This document shows, piece after piece, positions 5,115 through 5,210 of a DNA stretch of 5,210 bases (positions are counted from its first letter, which is position 1; each line of letters starts with the position of its first letter). The stretch spans positions 1-5,210 of the forward strand of contig JAQGPE010000556.1 of the NCBI GenBank assembly GCA_028293225.1, in the 5' to 3' direction. A model generated the notes under the pieces. It did not search any database. It had not been told where the DNA came from and saw nothing but the letters and a program-made list of their open reading frames with translations. Source of the DNA: Akkermansiaceae bacterium (GTDB lineage Bacteria > Verrucomicrobiota > Verrucomicrobiia > Verrucomicrobiales > Akkermansiaceae). Made by a program: the position numbers and the translations under genes.

Positions 5115-5210
5115 ATGAGTACTCATACTGCTGCTACTGCAAAACCCCGGGTGGAATATTGGAAGGCTTCGGCTGTGGTGATGCCGGCGATGCTGGCGCT
5201 GCAGAAGGCG
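5115..5210 (+). CDS. carboxymuconolactone decarboxylase/AhpD-like protein (partial)
   Basis: First 32 codons of a gene that runs off the right edge. The segment RVEYWKASAVVMPAMLALQKA (residues 12-32 in outline) resembles the N-terminus of carboxymuconolactone decarboxylase-family proteins, which often begin with an Arg-x-x-Tyr-x-Lys-Ala motif followed by an AMLAL helix. Members include AhpD-like alkylhydroperoxidases with a CxxC active site; that part is not in view, so function cannot be settled. A GTG at 5112 is in frame just before the ATG. Only a weak GGGA (5105-5108) lies upstream. The base composition matches the other genes. Confidence 0.5.
   Translation, partial: MSTHTAATAKPRVEYWKASAVVMPAMLALQKA

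Overview
The window is GC-rich bacterial chromosomal DNA. It holds one leftward (minus-strand) operon, one rightward single gene, a repeat-rich intergenic stretch, and the first codons of a last rightward gene. Most visible starts lack a Shine-Dalgarno motif, and small palindromic repeats sit between genes. The gene mix (a class I xylose-isomerase relative, a DhnA-type aldolase and a GlcD/GlcF pair) would suit a Verrucomicrobia- or Planctomycetes-type heterotroph. That lineage is an inference; there is no rRNA or other marker to prove it.

Layout. Minus strand, 3619 down to 1: a xylose-isomerase-family TIM-barrel enzyme, a class I DhnA/DeoC/LacD-type aldolase, a GlcD-like FAD oxidase subunit, and a GlcF-like iron-sulfur subunit cut by the left window edge. 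The gaps are 18, 7 and 0 bases, so this is very probably one transcript. Positions 3620-3888 are a divergent promoter region with a 14-bp palindrome near a weak promoter and a 14-codon mini-ORF that has the window's best ribosome binding site. Plus strand 3889-4437 is a small DUF883/ElaB-like tail-anchored protein built of twelve unbroken 11-residue repeats, followed by an intrinsic terminator. Positions 4507-5114 carry no convincing gene but several direct and inverted repeats, including a hairpin cluster that resembles a REP-type element. At 5115 a gene begins that looks like a carboxymuconolactone decarboxylase/AhpD-family protein and runs off the right edge.

How the genes may work together (inference). 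An aldose would be isomerised to a ketose and phosphorylated by a kinase not present here. The aldolase would cleave the ketose phosphate to dihydroxyacetone phosphate plus a short aldehyde. After oxidation of the aldehyde (enzyme also not seen), the GlcD/GlcF pair would oxidise the resulting glycolate or lactate and pass electrons to the membrane. The isomerase has histidine where xylose isomerase has a metal-binding aspartate, as in L-rhamnose isomerases, so a deoxy-sugar such as rhamnose or fucose is as likely a substrate as xylose. This possible unconventional sugar pathway is the main point of interest.
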